Assembly (NCBI RefSeq): GCF_016924755.1
Contig: NZ_JAFFJX010000011.1
Span: forward strand, 1-64,000
DNA from: Longitalea arenae
GTDB lineage: Bacteria; Bacteroidota; Bacteroidia; Chitinophagales; Chitinophagaceae
Direction of reading: 5' to 3'
Length of the DNA: 64,000 nt
This document shows positions 45,440-52,684 of the stretch, piece after piece (position 1 is the stretch's first letter; each line of letters begins with the position of its first letter). A program made the position numbers and the translations under genes. Below the pieces are notes generated by a model. The model did no database searches. It saw nothing but the letters and a program-made list of their open reading frames with translations, and was not told the origin of the DNA.

Positions 45440-45715
45440 TTACACCTTCAGCGCAACCAGGAATTTAACATATTGGTCGATCATCTTATTGTTCATGCTG
45501 TATTTCATTTCACGGCCTTCTTTTTCAGCAATGATCAGTTCTGCATCCGTGAGTAGTTTAAGGTGGTGTGAAATAGAAGGCTGCGCAAGATCAATGATAT
45601 CGCTTATGTCTGAACAATACATGCAGGTTTGTTTGGAATGCAGGGACTTCAGGATCTGCAGCCTGTTAGGATCTGCCAGCGCTTTTGAGATCTTTTCTAC
45701 TTTCTTCAGTTCCAT
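45440..45715 (-). CDS. ArsR-family repressor with a CxxC pair
   Basis: A 91-residue winged-helix repressor. Residues 1-25 have the ALADPNRLQILKSLHSKQ opening of the family. Cys31 and Cys34 (TCMYCSD) occupy the position of the metal-binding ELCVCDL motif of ArsR/SmtB. The recognition helix is LAQPSISHHLKLLTDAELI, with the REMKYSM wing. It is divergent from nothing and lies directly upstream of the efflux operon on the same strand. Two matching palindromes nearby suggest it controls that operon. Whether it senses metal, thiols or another signal is not shown. Confidence 0.93.
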   Translation of the reverse strand: MELKKVEKISKALADPNRLQILKSLHSKQTCMYCSDISDIIDLAQPSISHHLKLLTDAELIIAEKEGREMKYSMNNKMIDQYVKFLVALKV

Positions 45716-45813
45716 AAAATTTACTTACAAGTTATAAAACAGGGGGCCCCGATAATTGGGTTCAACCCGCTTTTGCCTATCGTACACAAGCAAAGTTAGC
45801 TAAAAGAAGGCAT

Positions 45814-46878
45814 CTACCATTTCGCCCTTTCATACTGCACGGGCCAGTCGGTATTTTCTTTCAACTCATGCGCAGCCTGCAGCGGGAAATAGGGCTGGCG
45901 AAGCATTTCGCGCGCGATGATCACCATATCGGCATCTCCATTAACAAGAATGGTCTCTGCCTGTACAGCGGTAGTGATCATTCCAACGGTACCCGTAAGC
46001 ATACCGGTCTCTTTTTTGATCCGCGAAGCAAAAGGCAACTGGTAACCTGGTCCGGCAGTGATCTTCTGGTAGTTAACCAGGCCGCCTGAAGATACATCCA
46101 GGAGGTCTACCCCATGCTGCTGCAGGAGGCGGGCCAGCTGAACGGATTCATCTATATTCCAGCCACCCTCTGCCCAGTCGGTAGCAGATAAACGTACCAG
46201 TAAGGGCAGCTCATCCGGCCACACGGTTCTGATGGCAGCAATGATCTCCAGCAGCAGGCGGGTACGGTTTTCGAAGGAACCGCCATAAACGTCGCTGCGT
46301 TTATTACTCAGGGGCGACAGGAACTCATGTAACAGGTAGCCATGAGCGCTATGGATCTCGATCACTTTAAAGCCTGCCTGTAAGGCGCGTTCAGCAGCGG
46401 CCTGAAAGTCGTTTATGATCTTTTGAATGCCGCTGGCATCCAGGGCAACAGGCATCGGGTAATTGTCTGCAAAAGCAATGGCGGAAGGCGCCACCACCTC
46501 CCATCCTCCTTCTTCAATAGCCACTTTGCCACGGCCCTTCCAGGGAACATTGGTACTTGCTTTCCGGCCGGCATGGGCTAATTGGATGCCGGGTACAGCA
46601 CCCTGTGCGGTCATAAAAGCAGTGATCTGTTGTAATTTCTCCAGGTGTTCATCTTTCCAGATGCCCAGGTCAAAGGGCGAGATGCGGGCTTCCGGAGAAA
46701 CCGCGGTAGCTTCGGTAATGATAAGCCCCGCTCCTCCTACAGCGCGGCTGCCTAAATGCACCAGGTGCCAGTCGGTAGCAAACCCGTCTACCGAAGAATA
46801 CTGGCACATGGGTGATACCGTAATGCGGTTCCTGCACTGTACAGATCTTAGTTGAAGCGGCGTAAATAGTTTTGACAT
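45814..46878 (-). CDS. namA: Old-yellow-enzyme-family NADH:flavin oxidoreductase (YqjM/NamA type)
   Basis: An FMN-dependent ene-reductase of about 354 residues that reduces activated C=C bonds. N-terminus MSKLFTPLQLRSVQCRNRIT, then SPMCQYSSVDGF with the thermophilic-like Cys and Tyr of YqjM. IQLAHAGRKAS and EIHSAHGYLLHEFLSPLSN supply the His/His substrate-binding pair, and ENRTRLLLEII is family-typical. ATG at 46878 is used; a TTG three codons earlier is also in frame. The role is probably detoxification of electrophiles. It is not clearly linked to the efflux genes next to it. Confidence 0.93.
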   Translation of the reverse strand: MSKLFTPLQLRSVQCRNRITVSPMCQYSSVDGFATDWHLVHLGSRAVGGAGLIITEATAVSPEARISPFDLGIWKDEHLEKLQQITAFMTAQGAVPGIQLAHAGRKASTNVPWKGRGKVAIEEGGWEVVAPSAIAFADNYPMPVALDASGIQKIINDFQAAAERALQAGFKVIEIHSAHGYLLHEFLSPLSNKRSDVYGGSFENRTRLLLEIIAAIRTVWPDELPLLVRLSATDWAEGGWNIDESVQLARLLQQHGVDLLDVSSGGLVNYQKITAGPGYQLPFASRIKKETGMLTGTVGMITTAVQAETILVNGDADMVIIAREMLRQPYFPLQAAHELKENTDWPVQYERAKW

Positions 46879-46909
46879 ACCGGACAATTGGATATAAAAG
46901 TAATGAAAA

Positions 46910-46947
46910 GGCTAAAAGAAAGGCCATCCGCCAGTTGGCGAATGGCC
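46910..46947 (-). terminator. Terminator after the pectate-lyase gene
   Basis: On the minus strand GGCCATTCGCCA, short loop, TGGCGGATGGCC (one mismatch), then TTTCTTTTA. Lies 30 bases after the lyase stop. Confidence 0.7.
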
Positions 46948-46976
46948 CGGTCGCTATATGTTGTCTGAAAAATTAA

Positions 46977-48608
46977 TTAGATTTTCACCTTCACCACACT
47001 GTTGATAAACTCTTCAATATTGGTGTAGCCATCGCCATCCCGGTCTTTTACCGCATCAGCCGCATCATTCGGGTTTAATTTGTGGGCTGTTTCCCAACTA
47101 TCGGGCATACCGTCGTTGTCTTTGTCTTTATAAGGCGTGCCTTTATATTCAGGATATCCGCCCACCTGGCTGGGGTGTGTTATAATGCCTTTCTTATACG
47201 AATCTGCAGGCAGGCGGCGTTTCACGAATTTACCAACCGCATCGGCATGATGCCCTGTTTCGGTATAATAGATCTTATTTTCCTTTACCTGCTTTACAAT
47301 ACGCTGGTCAACCGCATCACGTTTGGGTAAAGTGGCTCCGGCATTTTCAAGTACGTAGTTGTAAGCTTCCTTAGCCAGCATGATGGTGATCTTCGGCATA
47401 GGAAAAGGGGTATCAACGCGGATCTGGGAAGTGTATTCACCTGCGTCGGGCAGTTCACGCACCTGTACACCGCCGGCCCAATTGTTCTTGGTAACGGCTT
47501 CGTTGCCTTCTACAATATTACCAGCCACATAAGCTTTGCCAAAACGCTCGGCATTTGCCTGGTCACGGCCCGATTCAGGTTTCAGAATGCGATGCCCGAT
47601 CGGTTTATCGGTCGGCGTCATAGGGCCTGGTTTAAAATAATTGTTAATAAAGTTGAACAGGGAGCGGTGATCACCGCCATCGGCGCTGCGGTTCCACCAG
47701 TTAAACACTACGTTGTTCACAAAATTAAAATCACCGTCCATCCCGATCGATGGGCTGCGGCTGATATTGCTCGACCACAGGTTCCGCATGAAACCGCTAT
47801 TGTGGCCACCGATCGTGCTGCCGAAAGCGTGGTTATAGGTATCGAGCCCTTCAGAGAAGATACAGTTCGACATGGTGATATTCACGGTTGGCAATTTTTG
47901 CGGCTTCGATCCATCGCCTTTATCATATACGTGCCGGTACATACTCATATTCTCATCGAGTCCCCAGCTGGCCGAAACGTGGTCGAAGACAATATTACCC
48001 ACTCCGTTTCCACCCAGGGCATCATCGCGGCGGGTAACCTCGGTGGCTCCGCGGCGAAAACGCATGAAACGTACTACCACGTCATGTGTGTCGATCCATA
48101 CCGATTCATCGGCAATACAAACTCCATCGCCAGGAGCGGTTTGTCCGGCAATGGTAATATAAGGTGCACGTATAATTACGGGGCTTTTTAAATGGATAAT
48201 ACCGGCAACATTGAATACGATAATGCGTGCCCCACCCTGCTCACAGGCTTCGCGGAATGATCCCGGACCACTGTCGTTCAGGTTGGTCACTACATATACT
48301 TTACCGCCTCTGCCGCCAAAACTATAGGCGCCACCCCCTTCAGCGCCGGGGAAGGCAGGGATCTTTGCCTGTGGCAGATCAGACGGTTTGGAAGCCCAGG
48401 GGATATAGGGCTTTCCATTTTTTGCATCCGCTTCAATAATAGGCAACGCTTTTGCCCATGCTTCATCGGATCTCTTCCTGAACTCTTTCATTACCTGGTT
48501 GGCCGAATCTTCCAGCGCCGGAGGAATGGTCGGATACTGGGCTCTTGCAATCGTGCCCAAACCTAAACAAGCTAATGCCAAAACGGAAACCCGCAGGTTT
48601 GTTTTCAT
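46977..48608 (-). CDS. Secreted PL1-type pectate lyase with C-terminal calcium-binding repeats
   Basis: About 543 residues. Signal peptide KTNLRVSVLALACLGLGTIA, then a right-handed parallel beta-helix of the pectate-lyase type: AFPGAEGGGAYSFGGRGGKV, YVVTNLNDSGPGSFREAC, TIAGQTAPGDGVCI, DVVVRFMRFRRG, then DHVSASWGLDENMSMY. Two C-terminal calcium-binding runs (DKDNDGMPDSWE and DRDGDGYTNIEEF) resemble thrombospondin type 3 or dockerin-like loops. It should cleave alpha-1,4-linked polygalacturonate by beta-elimination. ATG at 48608 chosen because the signal peptide begins there; an in-frame ATG at 48638 adds ten residues. Confidence 0.93.
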   Translation of the reverse strand: MKTNLRVSVLALACLGLGTIARAQYPTIPPALEDSANQVMKEFRKRSDEAWAKALPIIEADAKNGKPYIPWASKPSDLPQAKIPAFPGAEGGGAYSFGGRGGKVYVVTNLNDSGPGSFREACEQGGARIIVFNVAGIIHLKSPVIIRAPYITIAGQTAPGDGVCIADESVWIDTHDVVVRFMRFRRGATEVTRRDDALGGNGVGNIVFDHVSASWGLDENMSMYRHVYDKGDGSKPQKLPTVNITMSNCIFSEGLDTYNHAFGSTIGGHNSGFMRNLWSSNISRSPSIGMDGDFNFVNNVVFNWWNRSADGGDHRSLFNFINNYFKPGPMTPTDKPIGHRILKPESGRDQANAERFGKAYVAGNIVEGNEAVTKNNWAGGVQVRELPDAGEYTSQIRVDTPFPMPKITIMLAKEAYNYVLENAGATLPKRDAVDQRIVKQVKENKIYYTETGHHADAVGKFVKRRLPADSYKKGIITHPSQVGGYPEYKGTPYKDKDNDGMPDSWETAHKLNPNDAADAVKDRDGDGYTNIEEFINSVVKVKI

Positions 48609-49059
48609 GTCTGGTAAATTTTGTGTGTTATTATACAAGAGTCAATTATACATTTTTAGGTTGCATACATAGTATTACTATTTAGCCATAGCAAATAAAT
48701 GTACTTATTCCTTGCGACCCAGGCATCAGCATCCTGCACTGTCCTGCCTGGTAAAAGAACAAACATCTGCGGGCACATAATAACTGTCTCATTAACGGCT
48801 AATAGATCATACTGTAGGCACGAAAGAACTTTGGATGCCCCGCTAGTTATTACTACGTAAAAATGGTTCTTGCCAGATTCTTTCTGAAATAAGAACAACA
48901 CAAAAGCAGTTTATAGAGCAGAACACACGAAATCAAAAAAAGCAACGAACACCCTAGTGAAGAACATTAATCCCTGTACTCATCGATATGCATAATGCAG
49001 GAATGTTGGCCATGACCGGTAAGTAAGATGCAGTATCAAACATTAATTAAAAACCCTAA
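48609..49059. other. 451-base divergent intergenic region between two polysaccharide lyase genes
   Basis: Holds the promoters of both lyase genes. The minus-strand pair TTTG (48695-48692), 20-base spacer, TATGTATG (48671-48664; one mismatch to TAnnTTTG) is a candidate for the PL1 gene. A minus-strand 81-codon frame (48656-48901) was examined and not called: it has no recognisable domain. Nothing else was seen. Confidence 0.5.
48664..48695 (-). promoter_or_regulatory. Candidate promoter of the PL1 gene
   Basis: Minus-strand TTTG, 20-base spacer, TATGTATG, about 56 bases before the lyase start. One mismatch in the -7 box. Confidence 0.4.
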
Positions 49060-50325
49060 ATGAAAACTCAAATGCGTACCTCAAGAAACTTTATTCAGAA
49101 AAATCAACGTGTACTGGCCGTATCCCTTTTACTCGCCTCCTTGTATTCTTGTAAGAAAGATGTTATGGAACCCGCTGCCGTATCCACTGCCGAAAACATG
49201 AACAAAACGGTATCTACTGAATCTATTGCCAACCTGTTGTATAAAGAGAATGCAGATGGAACCTGGTTCAATAATACCTATGGAAAATTGCAGGCGGCAG
49301 CTTCGTACTCTATTACTGCATCAACCAATCAGTTTTACAACGGTACCAAATCAGTTCGCTTTGAATTAAGAGATACCGATCCTGAAGTACAAAGCGGAAC
49401 AAGAGCCGAGATCACTTTCCCCATCGCAACAAATAATAACCGCTGGTATGCTTACTCTTTGTTCGTACCCAGCGCCGACTATAAAATCGATGCTACTGAC
49501 GATGTGATCACCCAATGGCACCAGGGCGGCGGCACCACCCCATCGCTTTGCTTACGCACAAAATCCGACAGGCTTTATCTGCGCGTAATGGATACCTGGA
49601 TCGATATGGGTGCATTGGATAAAGATAAATGGCATGCATATGTATTGCACGTGAAGCACACGGCCGGCTCAGACGGTTTGGTGGAGATCTGGCGCGATGG
49701 TCAAAAGATCGTGAATCACAGCGGCCCCAACAGCTACCCCATTAACGGCACCTATCACCTGCCCTTCTGGAAACTGGGTATTTACAAATCATACTGGAAT
49801 GGCACCCGTACATCTACTACCAACAAGCGTGTACTTTACTTCGATGATATCAAAATGGGCAATGAATACGCTACCTATAATGAAATGGTGCCTGTTCCCA
49901 ATGCCACAGTACCTACTACCACTACAACCACTGTCACTACTGCCACTACAAGCGCTACGTCAAGCATCACTAGCTTTAAACTGGTTAACTCGGCTACCGA
50001 TGCAGATGTAATGACCATTACCAATGGACAAACCATCAGCCTGAGCGCCCTGAAACTGGAAAATGCAAACATTCGCACGGTGATGTCTACTACAACCGTT
50101 GGAAGTGTAAAATTTGAATTAAGCGGCAAACAAAGCAAGAGCTATACCGATAACAAGGCGCCCTTTGCACTGCATGGCGACGATGATAATGGCAACTTCT
50201 ATTATGGTAACTGGGCTCCCCCCGCACTGGGCACCTATACCTTAAAAGCTACTCCGTATTCAGCGGATGGTGCCAGCGGCACAGCCGGAACCTCAAAAAC
50301 GATCACATTCACTATCGTAAAATAA
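49060..50325 (+). CDS. Polysaccharide lyase (heparin-lyase-I-like fold, PF14099 type), lipoprotein
   Basis: 421 residues. A lipobox (LLASLYSC, Cys31) anchors it to the outer membrane. Residues 60-275 form a jelly-roll of the PF14099 group (SVRFELRDTDPEVQSGTRAE, RWYAYSLFVPSADY, DVITQWHQGGGTTPSLCL, HAYVLHVKHT, KLGIYKSYWNGTR), which includes heparin lyases and glucuronan lyases. A Thr-rich linker (281-303) leads to a C-terminal Ig-like domain (305-421). Likely attacks acidic glycans from plant walls. Exact family and cleavage site are not resolved. Confidence 0.88.
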   Translation: MKTQMRTSRNFIQKNQRVLAVSLLLASLYSCKKDVMEPAAVSTAENMNKTVSTESIANLLYKENADGTWFNNTYGKLQAAASYSITASTNQFYNGTKSVRFELRDTDPEVQSGTRAEITFPIATNNNRWYAYSLFVPSADYKIDATDDVITQWHQGGGTTPSLCLRTKSDRLYLRVMDTWIDMGALDKDKWHAYVLHVKHTAGSDGLVEIWRDGQKIVNHSGPNSYPINGTYHLPFWKLGIYKSYWNGTRTSTTNKRVLYFDDIKMGNEYATYNEMVPVPNATVPTTTTTTVTTATTSATSSITSFKLVNSATDADVMTITNGQTISLSALKLENANIRTVMSTTTVGSVKFELSGKQSKSYTDNKAPFALHGDDDNGNFYYGNWAPPALGTYTLKATPYSADGASGTAGTSKTITFTIVK

Positions 50326-50344
50326 TGAGATATAATTAAGAAAA

Positions 50345-50383
50345 AGGCGGTTCCGCTTACAAGTGGAACCGCCTCTTTTTTTT
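50345..50383 (+). terminator. Terminator after the PF14099 lyase gene
   Basis: AGGCGGTTCC (50345-50354), short loop, GGAACCGCCT (50365-50374), then CTTTTTTTT. A strong intrinsic terminator 20 bases after the stop. Confidence 0.9.
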
Positions 50384-50401
50384 AAAAAAAGTAGTAAGCC
50401 G

Positions 50402-51367
50402 TTAGTCAGGGTTAAACTTAACAATTACCCCCTGCTCATTTTTACCGGCTTCACTTGAAATATACAGCTCTCCTTTTGAATTGAAGCATAAACCCTCCGG
50501 CTGTGGAAAGGTCTTCTTGTCTAACTGAATTCTGGATGTTATTGTACCTTTTGCATCTGCAATGAACAATCTTGAAGATGGGCCGTCGAGGATATACAAT
50601 TCATTGCTTTTAGGATCTATTGCAATTCCCGAAGGTTTGATCTCATCGTTGCCCTTTTTCTTTTTCTTGCCTTTGTCTTTATCGTCCTTTTCTTTATCAT
50701 CACTCTTGTTCTTATCCTTTTCCGCGTCCTTAGCATCTTTGTCATCACCATTCACGGTTGATTCAATATAAAATACGGCATTTTTGTTCATCTGCCTGCT
50801 CTTCAGATCGAAGCTATAAATACCTTTCTTGTCTTTTTCCGTAAGGTCTTTTTCTTTTACCCCTATGAGCAGCCTGTTGTTGGCACTGTCGAAACATAAA
50901 GACTCCATGTCATTTTCAGCTTCAAATGGCAGATGAAAGGTTTTAACCAATGGCTTTTTGCCCGCTTGCGGTTGCACTTCATACAAAAGACCATCCGACC
51001 GCAGTACATACCAGGCGTTCTTTACCATGGCCAGCCCCTCGTAATCGCCTTTTTCTGCAAACTGGATCTTCTCGTCAATGGTTTTGTTCTGCAGGTTATA
51101 GATATAGATAATGCCGGCATTATCCTGAATACAGGCCATGCGGTTATCATCCTGAAACACATTTGCGGAGATCTCTTTTAATTCTTCCGGCAACAGCCAC
51201 TCCTGCCTGTCGATTGCCGGAACGGGTTTTGTGGTATTCGCATTTGCGGCCATTACTTCCGTTGGTTGTTTTGGCGTGGGTTTGAAAACATATTTCATGT
51301 AATAATAGAACGCCCCTATAACCACGACAACGATAGCGATCATCCAAATTGCTTCTTTCTTTGACAT
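50402..51367 (-). CDS. Membrane-anchored SdiA-regulated-like beta-propeller with charged insertion
   Basis: 321 residues. An N-terminal TM helix (AIWMIAIVVVVIGAFYYYM) anchors it; the rest is periplasmic. Repeats such as NVFQDDNRMACIQDNAGIIYIYNL, GDYEGLAMVKNAWYVLRSDGLLY and MESLCFDSANNRLLIGVKEKD match the SdiA-regulated (PF06977-like) six-bladed propeller, ending with PQPEGLCFNSKGELYISSEAG. A 35-residue run of Asp/Lys (207-241, e.g. KDKNKSDDKEKDDKDKG) interrupts the fold. Function of the family is uncertain. It interrupts the pectin-related genes and need not belong with them. Confidence 0.8.
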   Translation of the reverse strand: MSKKEAIWMIAIVVVVIGAFYYYMKYVFKPTPKQPTEVMAANANTTKPVPAIDRQEWLLPEELKEISANVFQDDNRMACIQDNAGIIYIYNLQNKTIDEKIQFAEKGDYEGLAMVKNAWYVLRSDGLLYEVQPQAGKKPLVKTFHLPFEAENDMESLCFDSANNRLLIGVKEKDLTEKDKKGIYSFDLKSRQMNKNAVFYIESTVNGDDKDAKDAEKDKNKSDDKEKDDKDKGKKKKKGNDEIKPSGIAIDPKSNELYILDGPSSRLFIADAKGTITSRIQLDKKTFPQPEGLCFNSKGELYISSEAGKNEQGVIVKFNPD

Positions 51368-51636
51368 ACAAACAGTTTTAGGTCGGTGTTAAACATTGTT
51401 CTGCCATTAAATGCGGTCTTCCTTCCCGTAACGGTTAAAAACATTGTTCCACGTTCATGGCTCTCCTGCCAGCCTGCAGATATACAGGAATTTATTAATG
51501 CGACATACGTTTTCAGTTTACTTCAGTCCTGCCCGTAACCGGCCGCACGGAATAGTTATTGCGTCAAATTATGTCAGATTGCACTGTGAGCAAAAACATT
51601 CCCATCATTTATCATTCACACAAAAATAATAGCTGT

Positions 51637-52167
51637 ATGGAAAGTAACATTCAGGAAAACAAAAATTCAATGTTGCAGAACTTTTTCGTGACCTCCTTAC
51701 AGGAGCTTTACTGGGCGGAAACCCACCTGGCGCAGATGCTTAACACGATGAGTACTGCAGCCACCAATACCCAATTGAAGGAAGCATTTATTGAGCATAT
51801 GGAAGAAACAGAACAGCATAGACAACGGCTTGAGGAAGTTTTTTCGCAGTTAGGCATTGAGCCCAGAACCCAACCTTGCATGGGATTGCAGGGTCTTTTT
51901 GACGAAGGATGGAAAGTGATAGACGAAACAGAGGAAGGGTCTTCGCAGCGCGACGTTGCCCTGATCATTGCAGCTCAAAAAGTGGAACACTATGAAATTG
52001 CTTCTTACGGCAGCCTGATCACACTGGCCAGGACCATGGGTCAAAATAAGGTCGCTGAATTACTGGTTCCCACATTGGAAGAAGAAAAAGAGGCCGACCT
52101 CACACTGACCACCATTGCTGAAGCAGGCATTAATACAGAAGCCAGCCAGGAAAAAATGAACGCTTAA
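51637..52167 (+). CDS. DUF892 ferritin-like protein (YciE/YciF type)
   Basis: 176 residues. Ferritin-like four-helix fold of the DUF892 family: LQNFFVTSLQELYWAETHLA, QLKEAFIEHMEETEQHRQRL, DVALIIAAQKVEHYEIASYG, and VPTLEEEKEADLTLTTIAE. The conserved Glu/His residues of the family are at the expected helix positions. These proteins respond to osmotic and general stress; some bind metal. The ATG at 51637 gives the usual N-terminus; longer frames extend it into non-family sequence. A perfect 12-base hairpin follows (52205-52241). Confidence 0.92.
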   Translation: MESNIQENKNSMLQNFFVTSLQELYWAETHLAQMLNTMSTAATNTQLKEAFIEHMEETEQHRQRLEEVFSQLGIEPRTQPCMGLQGLFDEGWKVIDETEEGSSQRDVALIIAAQKVEHYEIASYGSLITLARTMGQNKVAELLVPTLEEEKEADLTLTTIAEAGINTEASQEKMNA

Positions 52168-52204
52168 CGCGTGCAAAATAAAGATGGCCATTATGCCGGA
52201 GACG

Positions 52205-52241
52205 ATGCAAAACGCCAACATTCATTCGAGGCGTTTTGCAT
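52205..52241. terminator. Hairpin after the DUF892 gene
   Basis: ATGCAAAACGCC (52205-52216), 13-base loop, GGCGTTTTGCAT (52230-52241). Perfect 12-base stem between two convergent genes; weak T-run. Confidence 0.6.
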
Positions 52242-52282
52242 TGATTCCGGTAACAATCTTGTTGTAACCTTCAGGTAAGATT

Positions 52283-52471
52283 TTAGTCCCTCCGCTTAAG
52301 CATCTTCAAGCCAGAAATAAGCATGAACATGGCAGCGCCTATCATCAGTGCGCCCCTTACTTTATTTTGTTTAGGTGTTGGCAAAGACCGCATTGCTTTT
52401 TTTGCGCCCTTTTCTACAACCCGGGTACCTACCATTTCAGCGGCTGAAGCAGCCATTTCTTTCACTTTCAT
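52283..52471 (-). CDS. Small single-pass membrane protein
   Basis: 62 residues. An N-terminal polar amphipathic region (MKVKEMAASAAEMVGTRVVE), a basic stretch, one TM helix (ALMIGAAMFMLISGL) and a basic tail. Sits tail to tail with the DUF892 gene with a perfect hairpin between. Stress-linked by position only. I do not recognise it. Confidence 0.65.
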   Translation of the reverse strand: MKVKEMAASAAEMVGTRVVEKGAKKAMRSLPTPKQNKVRGALMIGAAMFMLISGLKMLKRRD

Positions 52472-52630
52472 AACTATATTTTTTTTGAATTAAAAACGAT
52501 TAGGAGCAGGCTGCTTATTTAACTAAAAAAATACTGCCAGCTTTCCCGCATGTCCGGGAACTCTGTTGGTCCTGTTCACCTGACCTGCTCCCTTCTTTCA
52601 GGTAAGTATTGCTGAAGCATTTGCCAAAAC

Positions 52631-52648
52631 CAGTGAAGTATTTCACTG
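52631..52648. promoter_or_regulatory. Inverted repeat upstream of SusC pair 3
   Basis: CAGTGAA (52631-52637), spacer GTAT, TTCACTG (52642-52648), centred 45 bases before the SusC start. Operator-like spacing; cognate regulator not known. Confidence 0.5.
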
Positions 52649-52684
52649 CAGGAGCAGTTTACTTTGATGTACATACATTAGCTT

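Noticed and set aside
48656-48901. 81-codon minus-strand frame between two lyase genes
   Set aside because: No domain, overlaps the predicted PL1 promoter, amino-acid composition unremarkable.
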